Origin: Chlorocebus sabaeus
Taxonomy: Eukaryota; Chordata; Mammalia; Primates; Cercopithecidae
Direction of reading: 5' to 3'
DNA: 64,000 nucleotides
Assembly: GCF_047675955.1 (NCBI RefSeq)
Contig: NC_132910.1
Coordinates: forward strand, 113,319,143-113,383,142
Shown: piece after piece, positions 36,456 to 47,795 of the stretch
Layout of the letters: every line of letters starts with the position of its first letter
How positions within the stretch are numbered: the first letter of the stretch is position 1
The notes under the pieces: generated by a model
Databases searched by the model: none
Told to the model about the DNA's origin: nothing
Seen by the model: only the letters and a program-made list of their open reading frames with translations
Translations under genes and position numbers: made by a program

Positions 36456-36927
36456 TGTTAGGTTTAGAAGGGAAAATGAGGGTTAAAGAAAAACACAGAG
36501 TGAGAGAGTAGTCTCTACAGCAAATGCAGGTATGTTGCAAAAACCTGCAGAGGTGGGGTACCAGCTTAATGCCAGAGCCCACCACTGCTTACAGGCTGGG
36601 TTACTTATAGGTATGGGTGGGAGGGGTCTGAGCAGTATGGCTGGCTTGCTGCCTGGCGGATAGTTATAAGATGTTCATATGGTCAGGCAGTTTGGCCCTT
36701 TTTTCGGTGGGATGTGATACGATATTCCTTGGACCTTTCCCAGCAGGATATCACAGTGATGTTCCTTTGGTTGGCCCTTTGCCTGGCAGGGTATGATAAG
36801 AAAGTCAGGTGGTTGGACAGGATATTTCTCACGGCTCATACCCCCATGGAATCTTTCACCTTGACCAAGGTCTGCAAAATGGTGGTGGGGGGGAGGGGCT
36901 TACAAAATGATGCAGTTTGCACTAACA
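36456..36927 (-). mobile_element. 5' LTR of the class I ERV
   Basis: 472 bases with perfect 6-base inverted ends: TGTTAG at 36456 and CTAACA ending at 36927. On the minus strand TATAAG lies at 36604-36609, about 320 bases from the U3 start, fitting the LTR promoter position. The primer binding site follows immediately. No second copy is found in the window. Confidence 0.8.
36604..36609 (-). promoter_or_regulatory. LTR TATA box (TATAAG)
   Basis: Positioned as expected between U3 and R of the antisense LTR. It is a fossil promoter element, and present activity is unknown. Confidence 0.5.
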
Positions 36928-36957
36928 GACAGTAATTTTCTTACAACAACAAAAAAA

Positions 36958-37313
36958 ACACTTTGCCACTTCTTCTAACCTTCATGGCCTCTGATGAGCA
37001 ATCTGCACTGTACTCCTATGAGAAGTCATTTTTAAAGTTTCTGGTTGCTGTTGAGATTTTTTGTTTGTCTTTAGTTCTCATCAATTTTGAGCAATGTGTC
37101 CAGGCATAGAATTCTTTGGATCTATCCATTTATGTTTTGTTCAGCCTTTTGAATTTGTTGGCTTATGTCTTATGACAAACTTGGGAAATTTTCAGTTATT
37201 ATTCTTTCAAATATTTTTCTATAAGTCATTGTGTGTGTCAGTTCTAAAATTTTCATTTGTTTTTTTCTTTATTTTATACCTTTTCCTGATATTTTGTTTT
37301 AATACTTGCTTCA

Positions 37314-37350
<37 letters not shown>

Positions 37351-37950
37351 CAGAGTCTCACTCTGTGGTCCAGCCTGGAGTGCAGTGGTGTGACCTTGGC
37401 TCACTCAAGCTCTACCTCCTGGGTTCACACCATTCTCCTGCCTCAGCCTCCCAAGTAGCTGGGACTACAGGCACCCACCACCACACTCAGCTAATTTTTT
37501 TGTATTTTTAGTAGAGAAGAGGTTTCACCATGTTGGCCAGGATGGTCTCGATTTCCTGACCTTGTGATCCGCCTGCCTCAGCATCCCAAAGTGCTGGGAT
37601 TACAGGCATGAGCCACCATGCCCAGCCATTTCAAGAATATTTTAAAACCCTTTTATAATACCTTCATTAAAATCCTTGTCAGATGATTTCAACATCCATG
37701 TCATCTCATCTTTGGTGTCTTTTGATTTCATTTTTTCTCTTGGTTGAGGTTTCCATGCTTATATGGATGTTGAGTAACTTTAGTTTGCTTTGGGAATTTT
37801 GATTGTTGCATTTTTAGACTCTGGGTCCTATCTATATCCCAGGGAGAATGTTGATACTTTTGTGTTAAGCATCTGTGGGCTATGGGTCCAATTTCAACCA
37901 CATGTTCAAAGACTTTGCAGTGTTATTTGGATTTGTTACATATTTGAGCA
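36958..37950 (-). mobile_element. Old L1/HAL1-like LINE, antisense, split by an AluY
   Basis: T-rich on this strand, as expected for antisense L1. Recognisable pieces are a tctgatgagcaatctgcact block (36990), ttgtttgtctttagttctca (37061-37080), cagttattattctttcaaat (37193-37212) and, after the Alu, ccttgtcagatgatttcaac (37674-37693). Subfamily uncertain. Confidence 0.5.
37317..37627 (-). mobile_element. AluY-like SINE, antisense, full-length
   Basis: Long T-run (37318-37347), then agacagagtctcactctgtg, both arms, and an AluY-like region at 37540-37590. A 7-base ttcaaga occurs on both sides (37310-37316, 37630-37636) and may be the core of the target duplication. Confidence 0.95.
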
Positions 37951-38129
37951 CCCCGTACAGCTCAGTTTGTAACCAGTCAGAATTCTACCCATTAGTTCAA
38001 TGTTTAAAGTCTTAGGTAATTAGAATAATTCATGTATTACAATTTAGTAGTGAGCCCCAGAGTTGAAAAACATTTTCTCACACTTCTTCTTCTTACTATG
38101 TCTCCAATACATTCCAGTTCCGTAGGTTC

Positions 38130-38546
38130 TGTATCAGTCCATTCTTGCATGGCTATAAAGAAATACTTGAGATTGGGTAATTTGTAAAGAAGGAGGTTAA
38201 ATTGGCTAATGGTTCTGCAGGCTGTACAGGGAGCATGGCAGCCTCTGCTTCTGGGGAAGCCTCAGGAAGCTTCCAATCATGGCAGAAGGCAAAGGAGGAC
38301 AAGGCATCTTATGTCACAGGAGCAGGAGCAAAAGAGAGAAAAGGGAGAGGTGTGCTACACACTTTTAAACAATCAGATCTCCTGAGAACTCACTATCATG
38401 AGAACAGTACCAAGAGGGACGGTTTAAGCCATTCATGAGAAACCGTCTTCTATGATCTAATCACCTCGCACCAGGCCCCACTTCCACCACTGGAAATTAC
38501 AATTGAACATGAGATTTGGGTGGGGACTCAGATCCAAACCATAGCA
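38130..38546 (-). mobile_element. MST-type (MaLR) LTR, antisense, complete
   Basis: Reads from tgtatcagtccattcttgca to gatccaaaccatagca, the whole antisense MST consensus. It includes gattgggtaatttgtaaaga (38171-38190), ggcagaaggcaaaggagg (38281) and gagatttgggtggggact. About 417 bases, TG...CA ends read on this strand. The 78-codon frame inside is an artefact. Confidence 0.85.
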
Positions 38547-38551
38547 AGTTC

Positions 38552-38900
38552 TTCTTTTGATCCTCTAGGCAAACACTCCTAAAGAATAAAAAACAAAACA
38601 AAATAAGACAAAAGAACAACAACAATGAGTTTTGGCCCTATCTTTTTGGAGTCTCAAGAAGAGACAGAAATGCTCACTACTTTCACAGTTATCACAACCT
38701 AGCTAGAGCAATATAAAAAGGAATATTAATTGTATCTTTGAAATTTAAGTAAAAGACAAGATGTTATACTAGAAAGCTTATAATACTGGAATTCACAATC
38801 CATTAAGTTCAAATCATGCTCTAGTCATTTAAAAGTGTGTTACTTTGGTCTGGATACTTTATTCATCTAATCTTCAAGGATGTCATTTGCCAAGAAGTCA
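38552..38900. other. Unassigned sequence
   Basis: No gene or repeat recognised. Confidence 0.45.
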
Positions 38901-38904
38901 AAGT

Positions 38905-39067
38905 AATATATAAGAACTAACCATAAAGTATATACATTTGGATCCAAACAACCTGCAATTTCAAACAGTGTATGGTGGTCATGTCAATCTATCTTTTCTC
39001 TAATAAGGTCATAATTTCATGCCTCAAATAGTTTGGAATCAATCACAGACAATTACATGAATTCTAA
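38905..39067 (+). repeat. Local direct duplication, copy 1
   Basis: About 160 bases that recur at 40874-41031 in the same orientation with roughly 10 percent differences by eye. Shared landmarks include tacatttggatccaaac (38933), gcaatttcaaacagt and taataaggtcataatttcat (39001-39020). I do not recognise it as a known interspersed repeat. Confidence 0.85.
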
Positions 39068-39069
39068 TA

Positions 39070-40690
39070 TTTCTCATATTTTTATTCATGGCAGTGATTA
39101 TGTAGTTACTTTACTGATTCTGCTCTTATTGTGACACAGAGGTAAGGGGGGAAACATTGAAATGAAAGTCTTCCTGAATCATTAGTACTACTTTTTTAAG
39201 ACAGAAATTATTAGAAATAAAAACACATGTCTAAATAAAAACATATTTCCTCTCACTGGGACAGGTTGCTTTTGTGTGTGTAAGTAGGTACAAAGTATGC
39301 TCAAATGTAGAAGGAACATAAGACAATTAAAATAGTACAATTTTGCTATGATAATTGTGTATGAAGATGATGGATACTGATAAAAAAATAAAGATCACAC
39401 TCACATAAAATAATTGCTATTATACAAATGTAAAATGACATGGGTTGGTCTATATAGCTCTTAATACTGATACAATTTATCTGTGGTTTTCTCATAAAGA
39501 GGACCATTCTCACAACAATATTTTTTCCATAATTATGACCACATGATGATATTATATTATCCTCAGACTCCTCCCATTCTCAATCTACTACTACCAAGTT
39601 CCTCTCCCTGGTAGCAAAGTTCTATTTATTAAACAGTATTGCAAGCTGAGGATTTCCATTAACTCATTCCTTTGATCCAGTGTTTCTGATTGCTCATTCT
39701 GGAAGTCAGATTTCCCTATAGATAAAAATACAAAATAATATAATTCCTCTGATCTTTGCTGTGATGTTTAAGAGAAGAAAAATAATTCAAAATCCAATTA
39801 TAAAATATATAATGTTAAAAAAATAAATTTAGAAACTAATTTGCAACATAAATATTAGATATATAATATTTATTATTTAAATTACCATTTATGCCTTTAT
39901 AATAACAAGAGTTAAGCAAATCTTATTTAATCTTATATTTATTCATATTCAGAATTGACTATGTAAGTAAAAAGTACCACTTCTCATATTCATTTTCCAA
40001 GCCATTCTCAGGAGCGCATTATTTATGAATATAGATGTTCATCTGCATTGCTCCTTTCTAAAAGATTGTTATTGTGTCTAGATTAGACAATGTGTTCAAA
40101 ACTCAAAGTAGAGTGTCTGGCACATCGTAAGTCTCGGTAAATCTTGCTTCAGTTCTCTCCTGGTCCTGATAAATTAACAATCACATTATCAAAAAGTTCA
40201 TTATCATTTTTGACATAATCTACTTATTGAAATAGAGCTGTTTTCATTCTTTCATTGTAACTAAAATACCTTAATATAGCAGATAATTTACATTTTAATT
40301 TTTCTTCCAATACTAAAAGAGATTTGACTATAGTCACTTATGAAAAAAAAGCATAAAGCTTTTAGCATTATCATTAGATTATGAGAAAAAAAGTATTTTA
40401 AAAACTTAAAATAATTACACAATTTTAATGTTTGAAATTAGAGCCCATTAATTTTTCTTTCATGGTTATCCTAAAAACACATGCATTTCCATGGCAATAA
40501 TACTGGAGCTTTTGTAAAAGAGCATAATTATTGCCCCAAAAAATTAGTGTTCACTAAGATTTCCCTTTTCTGTTCTGAATTCTTTATTCCCAAGGATATA
40601 ATTCTAAGAAATGGTTGTTAAATATATATTAAGATATTTTGAAAGGAGTAGGAGAGTTTATGTGGTTTAAATTTTATCATTAGTTAGCAA
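39070..40690. other. Unassigned AT-rich sequence
   Basis: 1.6 kb without gene or recognised repeat. 40100-40145 may be an L2/MIR tail (gagtgtctggcacatcgtaa). Confidence 0.45.
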
Positions 40691-40779
40691 AGTATATTTA
40701 TATACCTTTTACTTTGCAGCTGTTAAAATAATAGTGATGATAGTGTTTAAAATACATACATTTGAAATTATAGATATAA

Positions 40780-40873
40780 TACGTGTGTATACATAAAATG
40801 TGTATTTGTGTGTGGAGATACATATATGTGTGTTTGTGTGTGTATGTGTGTATATATGTGTATATAAATATGC
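40780..40873. repeat. TG/TA-rich microsatellite tract
   Basis: Alternating purine-pyrimidine TG and TA units immediately left of duplication copy 2. Confidence 0.75.
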
Positions 40874-41031
40874 AATATATAAGAAGTAACTGTAAAGTTT
40901 ATACATTTGGATCCAAACTACCTGCAATTTCAAACAGTATATGGTGGTCATGCCAATCTTTCCTTTCTCTAATAAGGTCATAATTTCATGCCTCAGATAG
41001 TTTGTAATCAACCACAATTACATGAATTCTT
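40874..41031 (+). repeat. Local direct duplication, copy 2
   Basis: Second copy of the segment at 38905-39067. It is flanked on both sides by TG/TA microsatellites that copy 1 lacks. Confidence 0.85.
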
Positions 41032-41109
41032 ATATATATATATGTATAAGAATATATAATATATATAATTCTTTTATGTGTGTGTATATATATATATATA
41101 CACACACAC
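41026..41109. repeat. AT/TG palindromic microsatellite
   Basis: Contains a perfect 32-base palindrome at 41077-41108 (TG units, TA core, CA units) and a second hairpin with arms 41026-41034 and 41045-41053. It is likely able to extrude as a cruciform. Confidence 0.85.
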
Positions 41110-41394
41110 CCCCCTCACATGTAAAGAGAGAAAAAGAAAGAACATGATGACATATTGGTAATGCAATATTAAATGAATAAAAGAAGTTGTGGAGTAAATT
41201 TCCTATTAAAAAACAATAAGTAAAACCCTACATGTAATAAATATATTACAATAAATTTATTTAAACACAGGGATAATTGTTCAAAGTTGTACAACTACCT
41301 GATAAAGTTTGGTACTTTGGGGGAGAATAATATGGAGGGGAAGAATGGAGAGATAATTCAACTTTTCTACATGCAATTTGTATTGTTTGAATAG
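41110..41394. other. Unassigned AT-rich sequence
   Basis: No gene or repeat recognised. Confidence 0.4.
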
Positions 41395-42140
41395 TTAAAT
41401 CCACAGTTTTCCATTGTGGTTGTACTAGTTTACATTCCCACCAGCAGTGTAAAAGTTTTCCCTTTTCACTGTATCCATGCCAACATCTATTATTTTTTGA
41501 CTTTTAAATTATGGCTATTCTTGCAGGAGTAAGGTGATATTGCATTGTTGGTTTGATTTCCATTTCCCTGATAATTAGTAATATTGAGCATTTTTTCATA
41601 TGTTCACTGTCCATTTTTATATCTTTTATGAGAATTGTCTGTTCATCTTCTTGGCCCACTTTTTGATGGAATTTTTTTTTCTTGATGATTTGTTGAATAG
41701 GTTGTCCTTTCCCCACCTTATGTTTTGTTTGCTTTGTCAAAGATCAGTTGGCTGTAAGTATTTGGGTTTATTTCTGGGTTCTCTATTCTATTCCATTGGT
41801 CTATGTGCCTATATTTATGCCAGTACCATGCTGTTTTGGTGACTATAGCCTTGTAGTATAGTTTGAAGTCAGGTAATATGATGCCTCCCAATTTATTCCT
41901 TTTGCTTAGACTTGCATTGGCATGCAAACTCTTTTTGATTCCATATGAGTTTTAGGATTGTTTTATCTAGTGCTGTGAAGAATGATGGTGGTATTTTGAT
42001 GGGAATTGCATGGAATTTGTAGATTGCTTTTGGCAGTATGGTCATTTTCACAATATTGATTCTACCAAACCGTGAGCATTTCCATTTGTTTGTGTCATCT
42101 GTGATTTCTTCCAGTGGTGTTTTGTAGTTTTCCTTGTAGC
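41395..42140 (-). mobile_element. L1 LINE ORF2 fragment, antisense
   Basis: Antisense ORF2 text from the ccattgtggttgtactagtt block (41413) through ctatagccttgtagtatagt (41843-41862) to gttttgtagttttccttgtag at 42140. About 300 bases are missing near 41690. It lacks the 3' UTR. The 78- to 113-codon minus frames are L1 ORF2 remnants. Confidence 0.85.
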
Positions 42141-44782
42141 TAGGTAGGTTTTTAATCCGCATCCTCCTCCCACTGTCCACCCTCAAGTAGGCCCTGTTGT
42201 TTGCTGTTCCCTTCTTTGTGTCCATAGTACTCAATGTTTAGCTCTCATTTATAAGTAAGAACATGTGGCATTTAATTTTCTGTTCCTGTGTTAGTTGACT
42301 TAGGATAATGGCCTCCAGCTCCATCCACATTGCTGCAATGGACAAGATTTCATTCTTTTCATGGCTGCATAATATTCTATGGTGTATATGTACCATATTT
42401 TCTTTATCCAGTCTACTTTTGATAGGCATTTAAGTTGATTTCATATCTATGCTATTATGAATAGTGCTGAAATAAACACACACGTGTATGTATCTTTATG
42501 GTGCAATGATTTATATTCCTTTGGATATATACCTAATAATGGGATTGCTGTGTCAAATGGTAATTCTCTTTTAAGTTTATTGAGAAATCACCAAACTGCT
42601 TTCCATAATGACAGAAATAATTTACATTCTTACCAGCAGTGTTGAGCATTTTTTCATATGCTTGTTGGAAGCATATACATCTTCTTTTAAAAGGTATCTG
42701 TTAAAACAAATATATATTTGTTTTAATGACATAAACAATAAAACTTAAAAATTAAAAAAAAAAAAAAAGGTATCTGTTCATGTTCTTTGCCTACATTTTC
42801 ATAGGGTTGTTTTTTGTTTGTAAAGTTAAGTTCCTTATAGGGTATAGATATTAGACCTCTGTTGGATCCATAGTTTGCAAAAGTTTTCTCCCATTGTTTG
42901 TTTACTCTGATGATTGTTTCTTTTGCTGTGAAGAAGTTATTTTAATTTGATTTCATTTATCCACTTTTGTTTTTATTAGAATTGCTTTTGGTGTCTTAAT
43001 TATGAAATCATTGTTGAACTAATGAATGAAATTTCCTGAGTTATAATGCAGGATTTTTACAGTTTCAGGATTTGCATTTTCTCCATCTTTAATACATCTT
43101 GAGTTGACTTTAGGGGTCCACTTTCAATCTGCATATGGCAAACCAGTTATCCCAGTACTATTTATTGAATAGGGAGTATTTTCCCCATTGCTTGTTTTTG
43201 TTGATTTTGTCAAAGATGAGATGGTTGTAGGTGTGTCCATTATTTCTGGGCTCTCTATTATGTTTCATTGGTCTATATGTCTGTTTTTGCAGCAGTACCA
43301 TGCTGTTTTGGTTACTGTAGCCTTGTGGTATAGTTTGAAGGCAGGTAATGTAATGCCTCCAGCTTTGTTCTTATTGCTTAAGATTGCCTTGGCTATTCAG
43401 CTTTTCTTTGGTTCCATGTGAATTTTAAAATAGTTGTTTTCTAGTTCTATGAAGAATGTCATTAGTAGTTTGATATGAATAACACTAAACCTATAAATTG
43501 CTTTGGGAAATATGGCCATTTTAACTATATTGATTCTTTCTATCCATGAGCATGGAATTTTGTTCCATTTGTTTATGTCATGTGATTTATTAGAGCCATG
43601 TTTTATAATTCTCATTGTAGAGATCTTTCACCTCCCTGGTTAGCTGTATTCCTAGTTATTTAATTCCTTTCTTTACTGTTGTGAATGAGATTTTGTTCTT
43701 GGTTTGGCTCTCAGCTTGGATGTTGTTTGTGTCTAAGAATGGTACTGACTTTTGTACACTGATTTTGTATCCTGAAACTTTGCTGAGGTTGTTTATCAGA
43801 TCAAAGAAGTTTTGCGCCAAGACTATGGGGTTTTCTAGGTATAGAACCGTATTGTTTGCAAACAGGGATACCTTGACTTTATCTCTTCCTCTTTGATGTA
43901 TTTTATTTCTTTTGCTTGCATGGTTGCTCTGGCTAGCAATTCCAGTACTATGTTGAATAAGAGTGGTGAGAGAGGGCATCCTTGTCCTGGTTTTCAAGGG
44001 GAATGTTTCCCACTTTTGCCAATTGATTTTGATATTGACTATGGGTTTTTCATAGATGGCTCTTATTATTTTGAAGTTTGTTTCTTCAATGCCTAGTTTG
44101 TTGAGGGTTTTAAACATGAAGGTATGTCAAACTTTACCGAAAGTCTTTCTACATTTATTGAGATGGTCATGTGTTATTTGTTTTTAGTTCTGTTTACACG
44201 GTGAATCACATTTATTGATTTACATATATCAAACCAACCTTGCATCTCAGGGATAAAGCCTACTTGATTGTAGTGGATTAGCTTTTTCATGTGCCATTGG
44301 ATTTGACTTGCAAGTATTTTGTTAAGGATTTTTGCAACAAAGTTCATCGAGGATATTGGCCTTAGTTTTCTTTTCTAGTGTTGTCTCTGCTAGGTTTTTG
44401 TATCAGGATTATGCTGGCCTCACGGAACAAGTTAAGGAACAGTCCCTCCTCCTCAATTTTTTAAGAATAGTTTAAATAGGAATGGTACCAGATCTTTATA
44501 TACCTGGTAAAATTCAGCTATGAATCTTTCTGATTCTGGGCTTTATCTGGTTGGTAGGCTTTTAATTACAGATTCAATTCCAGAACTCATTATTGGTCTG
44601 TTCAGGAATTCAATTCCTTCCTGGTTCAAACTTGAGAGGTTGTATGTTTCCAGAAATGTATCCATTTCTTCTAGGATTTCTAGTGTGTGTACATAGAGGT
44701 GTTTGTGGTAGTTTCTTAGAGATTTTTGGATTTATGTTGGGTCAGGGGTAATGTCCTCTTTGTCATTTCTGATCATGTGTAT
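42141..44782 (-). mobile_element. L1 LINE (L1PB/MA-age), antisense, 3'UTR to mid-ORF2
   Basis: Begins in the 3' UTR (tttttaatccgcatcctcct, 42151-42170) and runs through the ORF2 C-terminus and RT region to 44782. Landmarks: ctatggtgtatatgtaccat (42377-42396), taccatgctgttttggttac (43296-43315) and gttgaataagagtggtgaga (43952-43971). The minus frame at 43656-44117 (153 codons) is a surviving ORF2 piece. No poly-T at the left end, so the 3' tip is lost. The element is interrupted by a small insertion at 42703-42764. Confidence 0.9.
42703..42764 (+). mobile_element. 62-base polyadenylated insertion inside the L1
   Basis: aaaaggtatctgtt at 42689-42702 is repeated at 42765-42778, bracketing 62 bases. 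The insert ends in an A-run, with a caataaaact polyadenylation-signal-like motif about 20 bases upstream. This is the structure of an extremely 5'-truncated retrocopy. The first 22 bases form a perfect palindrome. The source RNA is not recognised. Confidence 0.8.
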
Positions 44783-44784
44783 TT

Positions 44785-45597
<813 letters not shown>

Positions 45598-45605
45598 AAA
45601 TGCCC

Positions 45606-47080
45606 ATTTTATAAAACTTATTTGAAAAAGGGAATTAATTTTCAAGATTCAAGCAGATAAATCTACTTAAAATAATGTCTTAAATATAAATAAAATAAAC
45701 AAATCTATGGATGTATTTATATATTAAAGTATATAATATATAAATTATTACATAATAATATGTAATACAGTAATACTACATAATATTTGTATTAATACAT
45801 AAACTTATTTGTTCTGACATTTTTTCACACTCTGTCCCTCACTTCTATAAAATATGCTTAAGAATTCTCACTTTGTGGTTATTACAGAGAAGATTCTGGA
45901 GAAATAAAATTATAGAAATTAAAATTAGATGTTAGGTTGTCTATTTTGAAGAAAATATATTAAATTAATTAGTTGTAAAATGAACTGAATAACAAACAAA
46001 GAAAAGATCACAACATTTTGCAGTTGGATTTTTGCTTACAAGGTTGTGGTCAGTAACCTTTGGATGTTGGTAAAGAAATAGTAATAAGGTAAAATAACTA
46101 AATATTTGCGGTATATATTAATAAGAAACTATTGAGTAAAAATGTGCAACTGAAAATAAATATTAAAGGTTTTAATTTTTCAGTTAAGGATAAATACAAG
46201 AAGATGGAATAATAATAAATATCCAATGTTCAAAATGAGTAAAGTTCAGAGATAGTTTTATAATCACATCAGAATAAAATATATAGAAAGCTATATTTTA
46301 TAGGGAATGTCACACTTTTGGAAAACTTTGTAAGTTGGGGACAAATAAAATCTTTGATTCTAGAAGATTTGGGTTTCTGCTGTCTCTTCTCTCTTACTTG
46401 TCAGCTGGGTAACTTTAGTGGCAATAACGAAGAAAAAAGTTACAAACATATAGACCCACCAAAAAGGAGAAAGCAGCTCTTCTTCATACTCTATCTGAAT
46501 CAGCATACTATTAACATATTTGATCTTTGCCTATACGATAAATTTTAAAACCAGCTTAGGGTTAACATTTTTATTTACACACATCTTTTAAAGACTGACA
46601 TTAAGAATTTTTGCAAACATTTGAAATAATTATTATTTCCTTTTCTATAAGCTGCCTATTCTTGTGTTTTGCCCATTTTTACATCAGATTGTTTTTTAAA
46701 TTGCAGGACACTAGCAAGTGCATGACTTTCCAGGGACTGAAGCTGCCTTATCTCTCCGCAGCTGCCTTTCTGGTTCAAGTTTGAAAGAATCCATCCCAAC
46801 ACCTTTGTTGGGCTGCTGTGGCTCCGTCTGTGAAATGGGCTGAAACTTCTGGCTGGTCTGAGACCAACGCAGAGACAGAACCATGTGGTCCCACCCCCAC
46901 AGGCACTGGCAGTCCATGGAACTTGGATTAAAACTACTGAGGTGACACAAATAAAGACCCAAACTGAAGGATTGGTGAGGAATATCCCCACCACCTCAGA
47001 TGAGCAGACACTACCATCCACCTTGGTGGATTCATTTAAATTAATTACATATTATAGCCCCCCTTCTCTCCTTTTCTCTA
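45606..47080. other. Unassigned sequence including a GC-richer block
   Basis: 45606-46720 is AT-rich with no recognised feature. 46725-47030 is clearly GC-richer and has overlapping open frames on the minus strand (121 and 83 codons) and part of a 145-codon plus frame. None shows a domain I know. It could be a decayed LTR or another retrocopy. Confidence 0.4.
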
Positions 47081-47084
47081 TCTT

Positions 47085-47203
47085 TTGCTCTTTCTCTCTC
47101 TCTACATACGTGTGTTCTCTCTCTCTCTATATATATATATACACACACACACACACAGGATATGTATATACATACACACACATATATAATATGTATATAC
47201 TAC

Positions 47204-47256
<53 letters not shown>

Positions 47257-47262
47257 GAGATA
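47085..47262. repeat. Compound CT/TA/CA/GA microsatellite with inverted arms
   Basis: (CT)n(TA)n(CA)n from 47085 to 47157, mixed TA/CA, then (TA)n(GA)n from 47205 to 47260. The CT-TA arm (47116-47140) and the TA-GA arm (47205-47235) are reverse complements. The 145-codon plus frame spanning this tract is an artefact. Confidence 0.9.
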
Positions 47263-47344
47263 ATATCTTCTTCCAGAAACTTGCCATTGCTCCATCAAGA
47301 GGCAGCGATATTATTCTTGTGAAACTGGTTGGGTCCTTATAACT

Positions 47345-47795
47345 GCTTCAATTAAATGTAACATGGCAGAAATAACACGGCACAACTTACAAGATTATGT
47401 TAAAAAGTACAGTTCCTGCCAGGTTCTGTTTCCTGGGACACTTACCATTGGAACCTGATTACCTGGTAGTAGGAAAATTCAGACTCATTGAAACACTACA
47501 TGCACTGTCGTTATTGGGAGAAGGCCAAGCTAAGGTATCAGCCCACTGCAAGTATTAATTACCACACCTGACAGTGAAAAGCCTTAGATAAGTTCAGCCT
47601 ACGTGTAGAATCAATTTAAGCTTTTACTTTGTTAGTTGAGTCTCCAAGCATCATTGATTGGATAGAACCATTACCCTTCTGTCACCTGAATTTCAGACTG
47701 CCCCATTAGATTTGTGAACATACCAAATATTTGTTTTGTACTGCTGAATTTTAGGGTAATTTTTGACATAACAACTAGAATAGTAAGAATCGCCA
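47345..47795 (+). mobile_element. MLT1 (MaLR) LTR, sense
   Basis: Ordered MLT1 matches: acatggcagaaataacac (47361), tttcctgggacacttaccat (47428-47447), a ttggaacctgatt block, gagtctccaagcatcattga (47638-47657) and attttagggtaatttttgac (47748-47767), which is the MLT1 3' end. Diverged but collinear over 400 bases. Confidence 0.7.

Larger units (their letters stand above)
31926..36927 (-). mobile_element. Class I endogenous retrovirus (HERV-F/H-like), antisense, 3'-truncated
   Basis: Read right to left: LTR, primer binding site, leader and gag remnant, protease remnant, reverse transcriptase remnant. It is then cut off in the late pol region near 31926. No env and no second LTR were found. Two Alus have landed inside it. 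The protein-level traces are gammaretrovirus-like. The primer site resembles tRNA-Phe, which points to an HERV-F-type lineage; that is inference and the exact family needs an alignment. Multiple stops and frameshifts make all genes inactive. Confidence 0.8.

Noticed and set aside
46885..47322. 145-codon plus-strand frame
   Set aside because: Half of it is microsatellite-encoded dipeptide repeats; no known domain.
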